The position numbers were made by a program, and so were the translations under genes. A DNA stretch of 64,000 bases from Piliocolobus tephrosceles. Taxonomy: Eukaryota; Chordata; Mammalia; Primates; Cercopithecidae. The notes beneath the pieces were generated by a model. It saw nothing but the letters and a program-made list of their open reading frames with translations. It was not told the DNA's origin and ran no database searches. The DNA is taken from the NCBI RefSeq assembly GCF_002776525.5, contig NC_045441.1:69817467-69881466 (forward strand). Reading direction: 5' to 3'. Each line of letters starts with the position of its first letter. Position 1 is the first letter of the stretch. Positions 23,914 to 36,544 of the stretch are shown here, one piece after another.

Positions 23914-25110
23914 CAAGAAGACTTTTGCTGCCACTTCACAAAGAACCCAATTGCACCACAGTTAATACTCTCTTCAAAATGTGAACAATCTCATTAATAA
24001 ATAAAATATTCAACTATCCAGTAGCTGTCTTCAAAAATTTTTTCTCTCACTTAAGAATATCAGCTTTCTATTGTTATTTCCAGAAAAAAATCAGATCACC
24101 AAATTACTGTCAAATGATCCTATCTTCAATATTTTTAATCTCACAAATCACTTTATATCTCACTCTGAAACTTCCACACCCCCAAAAATGAAATTGAAAA
24201 GTGCAAGACCTGGAAACCTATTGTGAAAGTCCATCAATTTAAAAAAGAACACTAAGTAGAACTAAAGAAAATGTATTTGCTCAAAAATAATCACATAACT
24301 AAACCAAAAGTAGCCTCCTGGAGGTAACCCTGTGTTAAAAGATTTTCATGTTTTCTTGAGAGCCTTTCATGCTAAAATTTCTAAAAGCCCACTGGTTGCA
24401 CACAGTGGCAAAATGCTACTGTGATTTAACAACCCCAGGCATAATTAAATAACAAAGGAAAGATATGATGGAGTATATTTCTTATCCAGTAGTAAAGTAA
24501 TCTGCAATTTCACAAGTTAGAATTTGGTCGGGACCCAGATGCTAATTTCAGTACCAGGCAGAGTGTACTCAAGGTTTAATTTACATCAGAGAAGAGGTTT
24601 CCAGGACCAGTCATTGAACCCCATGTTGGAATGCAGTAACTTTTCCTAAAGCAAAATAACACACTACCAACATCATTGTTCAGCAGCACCATAGGTATCT
24701 CTGTGGGAATTTTTTAACAAATTACTGACAAGGGTTGGCCCTATTTAATCCATAATTGTGAATGCCATCAGCGCCTATGGTTAGAGGGCTATAAAGCCAA
24801 AGAATAGCACACACTTGGGTCTTGTTCAGACAAAATTACTACAGAAAAATGGCCAAATACCAAAGTAACCACAACTGCATCTTTAGATTGCCCTCTCAAA
24901 ATTGTTATTTTTTTGTTCTGAGGATTTAATGGAAAAATAAGCAATTCCTTTCAAGTTAGAAATTAATTTTTTTCTGGTAAACAAATGTTTATCCCATTAA
25001 ATGTGGATTTCTTTCTTCTTCTTTTTTAAATCAACACCCACACTTTCTATCAAAGAGCACAAAATTTTTCTGGCATCTTCTTTAGACATTCTACAAACAT
25101 AATTGGTTTC

Positions 25111-25111
<1 letters not shown>
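23914..25111. other. Mostly unique stretch with a duplicated 116-bp block
   Basis: No gene recognised. Positions 24570-24685 repeat 22797-22912 at roughly four-fifths identity ('caaggtttaattt', 'cttttcct(a/g)aagcaaaata'). The remainder shows no named repeat. Confidence 0.5.
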
Positions 25112-25157
<46 letters not shown>

Positions 25158-25168
25158 CAGACAGACAT
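25112..25168. repeat. (GATA)n / (GACA)n STR
   Basis: About 12 uninterrupted GATA units followed by three GACA units. A tetranucleotide microsatellite of the kind used as a forensic marker in primates; likely highly polymorphic. Confidence 0.98.
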
Positions 25169-25413
25169 TGATATCAAGCAACTTACGGCTAGAGAGTACA
25201 ATTTACACAGATTTGAACAGATGCATACATTTAGAACTTAAAAACCACTGACCAAACACTGAAGCATTTTGGTGGTGGTGAGCAAATGCAGCAGTTACAT
25301 ACATGTGTTGTATTCAGACAGAAGTGTGGGGGCAAGATTCCTGCTGACCTCCATTTTATCACAAAAGTGCTCCCAAGAGATAGAGTTGTATAAAGGAAGT
25401 CCAAGTCCAAGAC

Positions 25414-25432
25414 AAAAAAAAAAAAAAAAAAA
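25414..25432. repeat. A-rich run
   Basis: A run of 18-19 A with no recognisable retrotransposon body upstream. Confidence 0.8.
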
Positions 25433-25654
25433 CATGACAGATTAAATAGAGATAAAAGTTCAATTTAAAACATTATATACCATTTAAATGAATGGGAACT
25501 GGAATAAAGTTCCAAAAAGTACACAGAAGGAATAATCTGAATATGAAAAGTTACCAACGTCCTAAAGAGACACAATTGAGGTCACATTAAGGCTACTGGT
25601 TAAGTAATGGGTAAGATATTAAAAATCAAAAGAAAAGCCTCTGATCTGTCATTC

Positions 25655-25850
25655 ATAGTGCTTTGCAAAGGATGCCATGTATATTGATTTAATCCTGATA
25701 ACCTGTGAAATAGATCTATTATCCCAATTCCCCATAAGGAAGTCCAGGAGGGATGAGTGCCTCATCCAAGTCAGTTTAGCTAGCAACCAGTACAAAGAAA
25801 AACAAACTCAGGTCTTTTACTGTCTAGTGTTACTTTCACACTACCACAGC
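25655..25850 (+). repeat. MIR SINE
   Basis: Sense MIR: 'tgctttgcaaaggatgccat', 'ttaatcctgataacctgtga', 'aaatagatctattatcccaa', 'gtttagctagcaaccagtac' and 'caaactcaggtctttt' follow the MIR core and 3' part in order. Confidence 0.75.
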
Positions 25851-26179
25851 ACTCATTTTATGAGGGACAAAGCAGCAAAATGTCACAGTCCATGCACCCG
25901 TGGACTGAAAGGTATAACACGTTCAAAGTCCAGTTGAAACATTTCACCTCCGTACTCTGTACTTCTCCCGTCTTGCCAGTCACTGGCTGTCTGTGGGATC
26001 ACATTAGTGGTGATGACCCAAATTTCACTGGTCTTGCCCCTACCTATATTGCACACACTTTCAGACTTTTGCAAACCTCTCCAAGAGCCTCCAGGAGATC
26101 CAGAAGTATCTCGTGAGTTATTTTCTCACAGTGTCTTAGCTTTTCAGTGACACCCACTGCTTCGAAAACACTCAAAGAC

Positions 26180-26735
26180 TGTGCCTCTCAGTGCCACTGC
26201 TACAGCCATGGGAGAATATCCTTGTTTGACCAAGACATTCTTAAGCTTCCCTTCAGCTTGACTAAACTTTTGACAGGCTTCTTCATGAATGTATAAGCCC
26301 CTGACCTCCCCCTTTTTAGAACATTTACTTTACAAAGCTTACAATTGCAAATTTGTACTGTTTCCCTTTGAGATGTAAATCTTCTAGTCTCTTGCTTCAC
26401 AGTCCAGTGATGTCTTTCTCAAGGACCTGAGAGCCATCTCTTTGAAATGCAATCATCAAGAAAGATAGCACTCTTTTCTCCTAGTCTCTGTGGGAGGGTC
26501 GGAACCTAACTTCCATAAGTGGCAATTAGCCAAAACACATGGCCTAATCATATGACCAGCCTCTCCCTTAATATCCCTTAGGAACTTTTCTATTAGGCCA
26601 GCCCAGCACTTAAGTCTTCCCACCTCTTGTTTCAGCAGAATTGAATTCTATCTCTCTTCCCTATTGCAAGATCTTAAATGAAGTCTTCTTTGCCTGTTTC
26701 CCTCCCTCCAGTGCAAATTTTTCACATCAAAAACC
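26180..26735 (+). repeat. Probable ancient ERV LTR
   Basis: 'tttgagatgtaaatcttcta', 'aaggacctgagagccatctc', 'gaaatgcaatcatcaagaaa' and the end text 'aatgaagtcttctttgcctg' have the order and composition of an old retroviral LTR 3' half. The family is not assigned. No internal retroviral genes were seen downstream. Confidence 0.45.
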
Positions 26736-27974
26736 TCACTGCCAAAATCTTCCCAGGACAACAAACCCTCAGAGACTCACAGAGACTCCTGGGAGAATGT
26801 CTCTCTCCCTGACTCAGGTTACAGCTTATATCTGCAATAAAGCCAGAGGACTCTCACTTTTCCCATATCTCATGGAGTTCTTTATGAAGTGTTCCCCTGC
26901 TTTTTGGCTGCAAGTCTATAGCCTCAAGCAGAGACAGTGTGGTGGGCAGACACACGCTGCCCTCTTCATCTCAATTGTTGTCTCAGGTGCACAGAAAAAA
27001 TCCAGAGCCCCTCAATTTTTTAAAAATCAAAATAAATGCCTCATGAACCCATGCAACTAAATAACAAACATGCTCATACACATTTGAATTTCAGTTTAGT
27101 CCAAAACCAAGATCTTGATTTCACTTAGATGAGTGAAATAGTGCAATAGAGATGCTTAAAACTAAAACAGGAGAGAAAATTAAATGTTTTTATTCTTTTT
27201 TACTCCTTTTGCATTTTTAAAAGGTCCAATTTAAATGACCACTCATAGAGTATGTTTAAATACTATGTCTTACACTACATATCAATTTTTCAATTCAACT
27301 TTAGATTCCAACCCAGCAAATTTAGAGCAGTTTTATGAGAGAGAGAAGTAGAGAAAAAAGAGGACTACCAGCATGGTGAAAACTAGAGAAAGTATATTTC
27401 AATTCAGTATTAGAAAAGATATAAGAATTACAACTGTCCAAGACTCTAATTTGTGGTTGTAAAAAAACTGTTTTTGTCCATGTTTGGATCAGGGCAGAGG
27501 CTGGAGATAGTGCATTCAGGATGTTGTAGAGGGTATTCACACATAGGGGAGGACATTGGAAACATCTGATGTTCAACACTGAGATAATACTATTTGATGG
27601 TATTGCCATTTATAAAATATTACTACTTTGGATCCCTTAATGAGGTTTTCTTAATTTCTTTTACATGTATTAGCACCTCATTAACCAAATATAAAATATT
27701 CTCAAAATACAGAGCATTTTTTGAAATGAACTCCCTATATCAGAAAGTCATTTTTATCAACACATGAACTTTAGGGCAGGGAAGGCAAAAACACTGAATG
27801 GTGCATTTAATTGAATATTATGTGTCGCTACTATCTTTACTCTTTGGCATCATGCGTGAATGTGATTTAGTTCTTCCGTGTGGCAGTCTTCATGCAATTA
27901 GGCATTACTTACTCTTGGCTGAATGATCTGAGCACTACAGAAAGGTAAATTATTCTTCTTCCTTTTCTACAAAT
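26736..27974. other. Unique non-coding stretch
   Basis: No gene or named repeat recognised. One 139-codon open frame spans 26641-27060, across the LTR-like end, and shows no recognisable domain. Confidence 0.4.
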
Positions 27975-28090
27975 AATGCATTCAATAGTTACCAGAACAC
28001 TGTGCCAGACATAAAACTACACCAGAAGACAGAATCCCTATTCCTAAATAGCCAATGCTATAGGAAAGAGGGAGAGCGCTCCAGAGAGGA
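27975..28090 (-). repeat. Possible L2 fragment
   Basis: 'gcattcaatagttaccagaa' followed by 'cactgtgccagacataa' resembles the reverse complement of the L2 3' end. Short and weak. Confidence 0.35.
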
Positions 28091-28284
28091 ATCAGATGTT
28101 TCTCTTTTAGTTATTGCCCGCCACCCCCAGGGTGGAGGGTGAGCAGCTGGGCTCAACCAAGTCTGGAAACCAAGCCAATTGGCCTGGCATCTTGGGCATT
28201 GGCTCACTTAATTTCTGGAGGTCATTCAATCTGGCGGGCACAGAGAGCCATGCAATATTAACAATAGCAAAAAGAGCTTACAGA

Positions 28285-28362
28285 TTTTAGGGCACTCTAG
28301 GTTCGGACATTCTAGGCTTCAAATCTTAAGAGTTCTTAAAACTCTGCAAAATGGGAATAATA
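28285..28362 (-). repeat. MIR fragment
   Basis: 'ggcttcaaatcttaagag' and 'aaactctgcaaaatgggaat' are antisense MIR text with a central deletion. The MIR ends at a TA dinucleotide where the Tigger-type MITE begins, so it served as the insertion target. Confidence 0.6.
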
Positions 28363-28710
28363 CAGCAGGCTGTCTTTATCTATGGTTTCCCTTTCTGCGG
28401 TTTCAGTTACTGATGGTTAACTTTTGTGGACAATATTCCTGGCCTGAAAATACTAAATGGAAAATTTCAGAGATAATGTCTAAGTTGTATTTTGCCTGCC
28501 ATTCTGAGTAGATGGATCCCACCCACTCCATCACACTGGGGATGGGAATCATCGTTGTGTGCAGCATCTCCTCACTGTGTATGCTACCCAGCTGTGAGTC
28601 ACTTAGTGGCCCTGGTGATGATCAGATGGATGTCTCAGTGTTGCAGTGCCTGTGTTCAAGTCACCCTCATTTCACTTGATCACTGCTGTATAATAATACA
28701 GCCTGCTGTA
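28361..28710 (+). mobile_element. Tigger-type (TcMar) MITE with TA duplication
   Basis: The element 28363-28708 starts CAGCAGGCTGTCTTTAT and ends with its inverse, ATAATACAGCCTGCTG (one small indel), giving a TIR of about 16 bp. TA flanks both ends (28361-28362, 28709-28710), as expected for Tc1/mariner insertion. Interior text 'ccctttctgcggtttcagtt', 'actaaatggaaaatttcaga' and 'gtgttcaagtcaccct' matches the 5' non-coding part of a Tigger-type element. No transposase remains. Confidence 0.8.
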
Positions 28711-28712
28711 TT

Positions 28713-28978
28713 ACTGAGGTCAGGAGTTCAAGACCAGCCTGGCCAACACATTGAAACTCCGTCTCTACTAAAAATACAAAAATCAGCTGGGTGTGGTGGT
28801 GCATGCCTGTAATGCCAGCTACTCAGGAGTTTGAGGTGGGAGAATCGCTTGAACCCAGGAGGCAGGGGTTGCAGTGAGCCGAGATCGTGCTGCTGCATTC
28901 CAGCCTGGATGACAAAGTGAGACGGTCTCAAAAAAAAAAAAAAAGAAAGAAAGAAAGAAAAAGAAAAGAAAATGAAAA
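28713..28978 (+). mobile_element. 5'-truncated AluS with (GAAA)n tail
   Basis: Begins inside the left arm at 'ctgaggtcaggagttcaag', three bases after the MITE, and runs to the A tail at about 28930. The tail has expanded into GAAA units up to 28978. The first third of a normal Alu is missing. Confidence 0.9.
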
Positions 28979-30933
28979 GTGGTTATTATTTTTGAAGAAA
29001 AACACAAAAAAAGAAAAAGAACCATTGCCATGTTATTAAGAAGGGCCCGAAACTGTATGATTTACATACACCTAATGCCCAAGTCAGGGAGAAAAAAAAC
29101 AGATGACAGAAGGATCGGCTGAGGCAGTATTTCCTAACAGGTTGTAGCAAAGTACAGCAGATCTATTGGATTCCAATTTCCTGTCCTTCATCAGTAATGT
29201 CAACTACTAACCAAGACTCCAGATATAGAACACTAAGAATTTTGCTTATACTAAATACAAAATGTTCCCTCCCTCATTCGCCCCTTAGTATATATTTAAG
29301 GCTCTTGAATATATGCAAAACATAAAACTTATGCACCTTAAGATGATGTTTTTGGTTACTAGAATAATTTTAAATAAATGAAAAAAAAAACACTTGTTTT
29401 AAAGCTTTTTAACTCTAGTGGGATAGAATGCTAAGAGTAATAGTAAGTTCTGCCCTTGGCGACACCATTTCATTCTGCTCTGCTATTATTTACCTCTCTG
29501 ATTATGTCATCAAAAAGAGTAAAAGCCCATTATATAAGAAAACCATTTATAGAATGTATTGGCATTGTATAAACTGCTCTACTCATCAAAATAAATGGAA
29601 AGCAGAATTGTCTGTGATTGTTGGAATCCAGCACTCACGGATTGTGTCAAGAAGAATATAAACAGCCAGATTCCCCATCCACCAAAAGCCCACATGAGCC
29701 CCTGGTTCGAATGAGGTTCTCAGAATTTGAAACTTGCAACAACTAATCCAAATCACACTATTTGGTTTTACCTAAAAATAAAACATCTGACTACTCCTTT
29801 CTTCTGCATAACAATGCTATTTTTTTCTGAAGGTAGAGGAATACACTTTAATGGCATGAATGAAAAGACTAACAGTTTTTCTTTGAAAATACAGTTCCAA
29901 AAGGGAACAATTCTGTTTCTTTTTTTTCCCCTAGTTACTGCCTTCCTTTTATTTTTACCAACAATATTTTAGGTAAGCTTCTCTTTGTCAAATTTTACTT
30001 TGAAAGACTATGAGTTTAAATTCTATTGGCGTTCCCTGCTGCTCTAACCAGAGCACAGAGAATTATGGCCAAAGCCTATCTTTAAAGTCAGTGTGTTGGC
30101 TTAGACCCTGGCCAGCTTTCATTACAAAGGTGCTTTATGAATCATGAATCAAATGAATAGCATAATAAAAGTGCACACCTCTAGAAGTATCTATCTAATG
30201 TATTTTAGGGGGAGAAAGAATATCCAGTCTCTCTCTTCTGAAACTATGCATGTAAAGTAAAAGGGGTTTTATTTATACAAATGTGCACTTCTTTTCTTCC
30301 CTTCTTTTTGTAGGGGGCATTAGTCATTTACAATGTGCTCTTCCCTAGGAAAGTCTGGGACAGGCAACGTCTTGCTTGCCCAACAGTCAAAGAAATGGTG
30401 AGCACATAAACATCAATTATTGCGTGCCCCCACAATAGAAGTGCAACAACTTTGGTAACAATACAAATCAAATAAAGGTATAAGGGTAATGGGAAACACA
30501 CACACAGACACAAAGGTTAAAAGCAGTGATGAAGTTCGTTCCTGAAAGTTGTCCAAAAATATTTCTAAGTGCTTTTATAGTGACGAAGTTGGTGGAAGTC
30601 TCTTGAATTTACTGCCATATTTAGCTCAAACACAACTTTATTTAAAAATTTATGTTTTTCGTCCTCATTTCTTCCCCAAATTGTTTCATCTTTGAAGTTT
30701 TCTTAAAACTGAAAATGAAGATATAAAGAATTTGAGAAAACATATTTCATCACAGAAGAGATAGTCTTTAGCATTTGTGCATAGGTTATTAGCAGAGAGG
30801 TGAATGGGAGGAATTTTACCCCATAACACTTCCTCAAAGGTAAGAGTTCTCCTTTCTACTCTTCCCTGCATCTTTACGTGCCATAAAACCCACCGACTAT
30901 CAGTTTTTGACCATTGAAAAGGCCAATTCCAAA
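28979..30933. other. Unique non-coding stretch
   Basis: Nothing recognised: no exon, RNA gene or named repeat. Confidence 0.45.
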
Positions 30934-32040
30934 GGGGCAATTCAAAATAAAAACCACAATGAGATACCACCTCACACCAGTCAGAATGGCTATTATTAAA
31001 AAGTCAAAAAACAACAGATGGGCCAGGCGCGGTAGCTCACGCCTGTAATTCCAACACTTTGGGAGGCCGAGGTGGGTGGATCACGAGGTCAGGAGATTGA
31101 CACCATCCTGGCTAGCACAGTGAAAGCCCGTCTCCAATAAAAGTACAAAAAATTAGCCGGGCGTGGTGGTGGGCACCTGTAGTCCCAGCTACTGGGGAGG
31201 CTGAGGCAGGAGAATGGTGTGAACCCGGGAGGTGGAGCTTGCAGTGAGCCGAGATCGTGCCACTGCCCTCTAGCCTGGGCGACAGAGTGAGACTCTGTCT
31301 CAAAAAACAAACCAAAACAAAACAAAACAAAAACAAAACAAAACAAAACAAAAAAACACACAGATGCCAGTGAGGCTGTGGAGAAAAAGGAACACTTACA
31401 CACTGCTGATGGGAAAGTGAATTAGTTCAGCCACTGTGGAAAGCATTGTGGAAATTTCTTTAAAACAGAACTACCACTCGATCCTGCAATCCTACTAACT
31501 ACTGGGTATATACCCAAAGTAAAATAAAGCATTCTACCAAAAAGACACATGCATGCATATATTCATAGCAGCACTATTCATAATAACAAATGCATGGGAT
31601 CAACCAAGATGCCCAACCATAGTGGATTGGATAAAGAAAATATGGTACATGTACACCATGGAATACTACACTCCATAAAAAAATAATGAAATCATGTCCT
31701 TTGCAGCAACAGAGATGGAGCTAGAGGCCATTATTCTAAGCAAACTAACACAGGAACAGAAAACCAAATACTGCATTTTCTCACTTATAAGTGGCAACTG
31801 AACGTTGAATACACATTTACACAAAGATGGGAACAATAGACACTGGGGACTGCTTGAGGGGGTGGGAGGCGTGGGATGGAAGGCTACCTATTGGGTACTA
31901 TGCTCACTATACGGGTAATGGGATCATTCATACACCAAACCTCAGTGACATGCAATTTACCTATGTAAAAACCCTGCACATGTACCCCTAGAACCTAAAG
32001 TAAAAGTAGAAGAAATAAAAAAAAGAGGGGACAATTCAAA
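30934..32040 (+). mobile_element. 5'-truncated L1 (L1PB/L1MA type) with TSD
   Basis: The L1 3' end (30947-32026) carries the ORF2 tail ('accacaatgagataccacct', 'tgggtatatacccaaagtaa', 'accatggaatactaca') and a 3'UTR with 'acacaaagatgggaacaata' and 'tacctattgggtactatgct'. GGGGCAATTCAAA at 30934-30946 recurs as GGGGACAATTCAAA at 32027-32040, a target duplication with one inserted base. An AluY (31021) interrupts it. Confidence 0.93.
31021..31355 (+). mobile_element. AluY with (CAAAA)n tail, inside L1
   Basis: Full-length Alu starting GGCCAGGCGCGGTAGCTCAC with AluY traits (GATCACGAGGTCAGGAGATT, GGAGCTTGCAGTGAGCCGAG). The tail, 31305-31355, has turned into CAAAA repeats. L1 text AACAACAGATG before and ACACACAGATG after the tail mark the target duplication. 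Confidence 0.95.
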
Positions 32041-32344
32041 TACACTCCATAAAAGCTTCACGCAGGCGTCAATGGAAGGCCCACCCCTGGCCTAAAAGGA
32101 GTTCATGAGGATTCCTTGCAAAGACTACATGAAGCTCATGGCACTAGCACAATGATATTCAGTCAGCTTCTCTCCATACCCTCAGGGAGAGGGTACCACA
32201 TGTCTCAAGTCTCACCGACCTCCTCTTATTTTCCATCTAACCCTCACACTTGATCTTAGCCAAAAACCATGTAGCAATCCCTCTAATCCTCTGTCCCTCC
32301 ACCCCCAAGCTGATGTTGCTCTTTCTTTCCTTGGGAAAGCCACA
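32041..32344. other. Unique non-coding stretch
   Basis: Nothing recognised. Confidence 0.4.
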
Positions 32345-32740
32345 CTAAAATAAAAAACATTTCCCAGACTCCTTTGTAACTAGGTGTGGCAGAGCCAACT
32401 TTGACTTATAAAAACTTAGCATACTTCTCCATGTGTTTTACTTTCCCCTGTCCTCCTTACTGCTTGCCTCCTCTTCTCTTTCTGTCTAGTCAGAACACAG
32501 ACATGGGGCTGGAGCACCCATCTTGTGATCATGCAATCACCATGCCAATGAGAACCAAAGAGAGATAACTGGATAACTAAGCAGAAAGACCAAGTCCAGA
32601 ATATTGCCATCATGGAACTGCCATGCCAGTCTAGAATGACTTTTCTTAGGCATTTTAAATTAACCTGTGCTTGGTTAAGGCACGTATGGCTGGTTTCCAT
32701 CACACGCAAACGTAATTCCTAACGAATATACCAATTGTGG
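32345..32740 (+). repeat. Ancient LTR-like repeat, family unassigned, copy 3
   Basis: Starts around 'acatttcccagactcctttg' with 'ctaggtgtggcagagcc' and 'atggggctggagcacccatc'. Shares order of motifs with 5430-5840 (reverse strand) and the 9940-10290 copy. Confidence 0.5.
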
Positions 32741-33121
32741 CTCATCTAATGTCCTACAGGGAGGGGACAGAAAGAGAAGAGTTGGATCTTTCTGTTCTCT
32801 TTCTATTCTATTATGTGCCTGCTACTTTCCGGGTTCCGCCCCCCCACAATCAAATTTGTTCTTAAAAAGCACAATCTTTGGCCTTTTAAACTATTGATTT
32901 TGATGTGAATTTCAAGAGTCTATTTTGAAAGTCAAAAACTGAACAGCTATTGATTCTTTTTGCATTCTAATTATAACAATTTTAATTCTCCTCAAGGCAA
33001 TGTGGAAATTATTGACTACCAGGAGAATGATCCTACTCTAGGAATCATGGACAAGAAACTACAAAAAATTTAAGATATTATATGAAATAATGGGAAAAAC
33101 CAAATAGGCTTACAAATTTAT

Positions 33122-33446
33122 CCTGAGCTGTTTTTTTGTCTGTTTGTTTTTGAGATAGAGTCTTGCTCTGTTGCCCAGGTTGGAGTGTAGTGGCACGATC
33201 TAGGCTCACTGCAACCTCCCCTTCCCAGGTTCAACCAATTCTCCTGCCTCAACCTCCCGAGTGGCTGTGACTACAGGTGTGTGCTATCACACCTGGTTAA
33301 TTTTTTGTATTTTTAGTAGAGATGGGGTTTCACCATGTTGGCCAGGCTGGTCTCGAACTCCTGACCACAGGTGATTAGCCTGTTTTGGCCTTGCAAAGTT
33401 CTGGGATTACAGGCGTGAGCCACCGCACCCAGCCCTGAGCTGTTTT
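33122..33446 (-). mobile_element. AluS with 13-bp target-site duplication
   Basis: Antisense full-length Alu between CCTGAGCTGTTTT at 33122-33134 and the same 13-mer at 33434-33446. The A tail complement has decayed to a TTTTGTTTG-like run. Many CpG sites are lost, in keeping with AluS age. Confidence 0.95.
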
Positions 33447-36400
33447 AAGTGCCCAAGTTATTTTTATTACAATCAGTAAGGTAGGTTTCCTTTTTACCCT
33501 GTATTTCAGGTTGCACACTCCACCTAGAAAGAGATGGGTTGCTTAGGCTTATTTCTAAATCTCAATACACATGTACTCCTCCAATCAATGAGTATTAACA
33601 GAAAGCGATGGTGGTGGCTGTCAAGCCTATAAGATACTAAACCTGGAAGAATTCTAGAAAATAGTAGTAGAGCATAGCCTTTAAACCCTAGAAAGGCATC
33701 CGGAGCTATGGAAAGTAAGTAGTCCAGAGTTTTGATGGAGTGCCCAATGTACACAACACAGTGGAACATATAGAACCTTATTTCTCTAGAGAATTGAAGA
33801 CGGTTCGGTAGATTCTTATAAAACTAAATGTATAGAAAATGTTTGATTCTACTGCTTCTAGAGGGATAATCCTTTAAAGACAAAAACAATAGAAAGGAAA
33901 GAGATTTCAAGAGTAGGAATCAGCATCTTAGAGGAGAAGATGGAGAACAGGAACACCAAGCTCTGTAGGATGCTAGACCAAAGCCATTGATTTGCAAATC
34001 TCAAAGTGTGATACAGCACCAAAGAAGTTGGTAAAGACCAAGGAAAACTTCCTAAGCAATGGCCTTCAGGAATCACATGGCCTGAACATGTCTCTTCAAA
34101 ATGAGAAGATATCAACTCTGCATCTCTGTATTTTTCCTGAGAAAGAATAATTTCCCATGGCATACTTGCAGAAAAATAAGATTATAACCAAACAGATATT
34201 GGATTTTCAGATATTTTGAGCAAGAGCTCAAACTACTAATGCCCATCTTACAGCACTTCTGAATTCTAGACAGAAATAAGCATACAAATGTATGAGCAAT
34301 GATACACCACCATTTAATCTCCAATTTAAGTGTCTGGGAACTTATAAGGACACATCACCATTCTGTTTAGCTTTCAGTAAGTGCATTGCCTTGGGTTGTG
34401 TTTTTCTATAACTCTTTCTGTAAAAGAAAATTGTGTCTCCTCTCAAAGACAAAGGCTATGGCTTATACTTCCTCTCCATAAGAAACACTAACTGGACTCT
34501 TATTAAAGTCTGTGGTAAGTCCCAAGATGCTCCACATCATGTTTGAATCACAAAATTTTTGTTTTAAAAGCCACAGTTAATCTGTGGGGCATGGTTCATT
34601 TTTGTTATAAGACTCCCAACCTTCTCCTTCTAATTTCTCAAGTCATCTCCTGCCTCTAGTTACTATAATTCTTTTTCAAGATTATTCATAAAATGTATTT
34701 CCTTCATACACCTCAACACTCCTAGCCCATCCCTCCTCCTACCATCAGTGTTGGAGAAGGGACCTCATCCGGAGATCCAGACCACTCTTTCTCTTCACTC
34801 TTGCCCGCCTTGTGATGCTGGTGTGTGATGTTGTCTGTACATCTCCCTTCTCAGCCCACTGCCAATAAGCAACTATTTAAGGAATAAAAAAATTAACACT
34901 GTGGGATCTTTTCCAAATGTTTCATGAAACTTTTGACATAACGTTTATTATTCTTCCACTTCCTCTTATCTTCTAAACCTATGTCCCCATGAAGAATTTC
35001 GTGAACTGGAATCCCAGGCCTCGCTCTTCTGTGATCATAAGGTTACAGTACACCCCAGATCCCATAGGAACTCAAAGCATCTACCAATGTCTTCTAAGAA
35101 TTACAGATGTACATATGCAAAGCAGCTCCCTTGTTCCTCTTTTTTCTGTCCTTCTTTTTAAGCTTTGGTGTCCCTGGCCCTGCTGTGAATGGCGTCCGAT
35201 GACTTTTAATGGCCCCAGATGACTTTTAATGGCCCCAATGGCCTCCAGTGGCAGCTACTCTCGCCTCTAGGTAGAGATACAATTCTCCAGTTTTCTTCTG
35301 TGTCCCAAGCAATAAACAGCCTTCTTCTAGTTCTATATTCATGCAGAAAAAATTCTGAGGCTGACATTAGCTTTGCTCTTGGAAGCAACATTCTTGGGGG
35401 AAAGGAAAGAAAGAAGAACCAGACAGAAACAGAAGTTTGGATGCAAAGCAGTCTCAATGAAGATGTCAGTCAGTCCCACGGTGTGTTCTAGAGCTGGGAT
35501 GACCTCTCAAAGTCCAAATCTGGGGCAAGGAGGCCAAGTTTTTATATAAACTCATCAAGTCATTGGATATAGGTTACCCCAGAAGGAGACACGACTTTGG
35601 GCTTGACAATTCTCGAGATGAAACAATCCCCAAAGCAGCTGACAACTGAGTTGTCTGTCAGCAACATATCCTGTAGTACGAGGTAACCTTCTCATTCTTT
35701 TCCTACAAAGCCTATCTACCCTCTCAGTCCAGCTCTAATCCTGCAAATGCCTCAACTATGACAGCACTAATGTGTATCTTAGTTGCTTCCTGAATATGTA
35801 ATAATTGTTGCAAAATACACTAAACAAAAACTATCTGCAGATTTTGAAGTTTCTAATGCTCAAAATTACTATATAGAGCTCTTAGAACAAGTCCATATTG
35901 CAAAGATTTCTCTATAGTGCTTTTCAAATTCTTGTCTAAATAATAGCTCTTATCATTAGCAACAACTACAGAAAAGCATGTGGTTGCTATTAACTAGCAG
36001 AAACGTGAGTCTGCTTCATATGAAAAATATGGATCATTAATAAGTTAGAAAGTTGGTATGAGAATTGAATGAAATTGAGGGCTCTTAAAGAACATAATGT
36101 ATACTAGAATATCCTATCCTGGTAGCATTGTCTAACACAACTCCAGAAAATAAATAGTAATTTCAGAATGTACTTTTTGAAAGATCCTCAAAGTTTAGTG
36201 ACTACTTATTGGTCTTCCTAGATCTAGCAATATTTACAGTAATATCTTGTTTTCATAATTTTTATTAAAAAGACAATATATTTCCTGATGCATATCTTAC
36301 AACACAGTTTAACCCATATTTCTCATTATGTTTTTAAAATACTGGAACCTTTACCCCTACTGAGTGTCACGATGTCTTTATAACTATGATGAGTTTTGTG

Positions 36401-36544
36401 ACTTTTCCTCTCCATCAAATATCATTTAAACATGCTAACAACCTCGAATATAGGATAATTGATTACTCAGCCTCAAGGGTTTTGTAAAATATAAAAGAAA
36501 TATACTATATTAAACATTTTTACCTAAGTATTTGGCCAATAACA
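33447..36544. other. Unique non-coding stretch
   Basis: No gene or named repeat recognised in about 3.1 kb. It holds an exact 20-bp tandem duplication at 35198-35237. Some of 34740-35560 may be an old LTR, but this could not be supported. Open frames of up to 101 codons lack any recognisable similarity. Confidence 0.45.
35198..35237. repeat. Exact 20-bp tandem duplication
   Basis: GATGACTTTTAATGGCCCCA occurs twice head to tail (35198-35217, 35218-35237) with no mismatch, suggesting a recent slippage-type event. Confidence 0.97.

Noticed and set aside
25112..25168. CRISPR-like array
   Set aside because: Four-base units with no spacers; a plain microsatellite in a primate genome.
26641..27060. 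139-codon open frame
   Set aside because: Begins in a probable LTR end and shows no recognisable domain; chance length in low-stop sequence.
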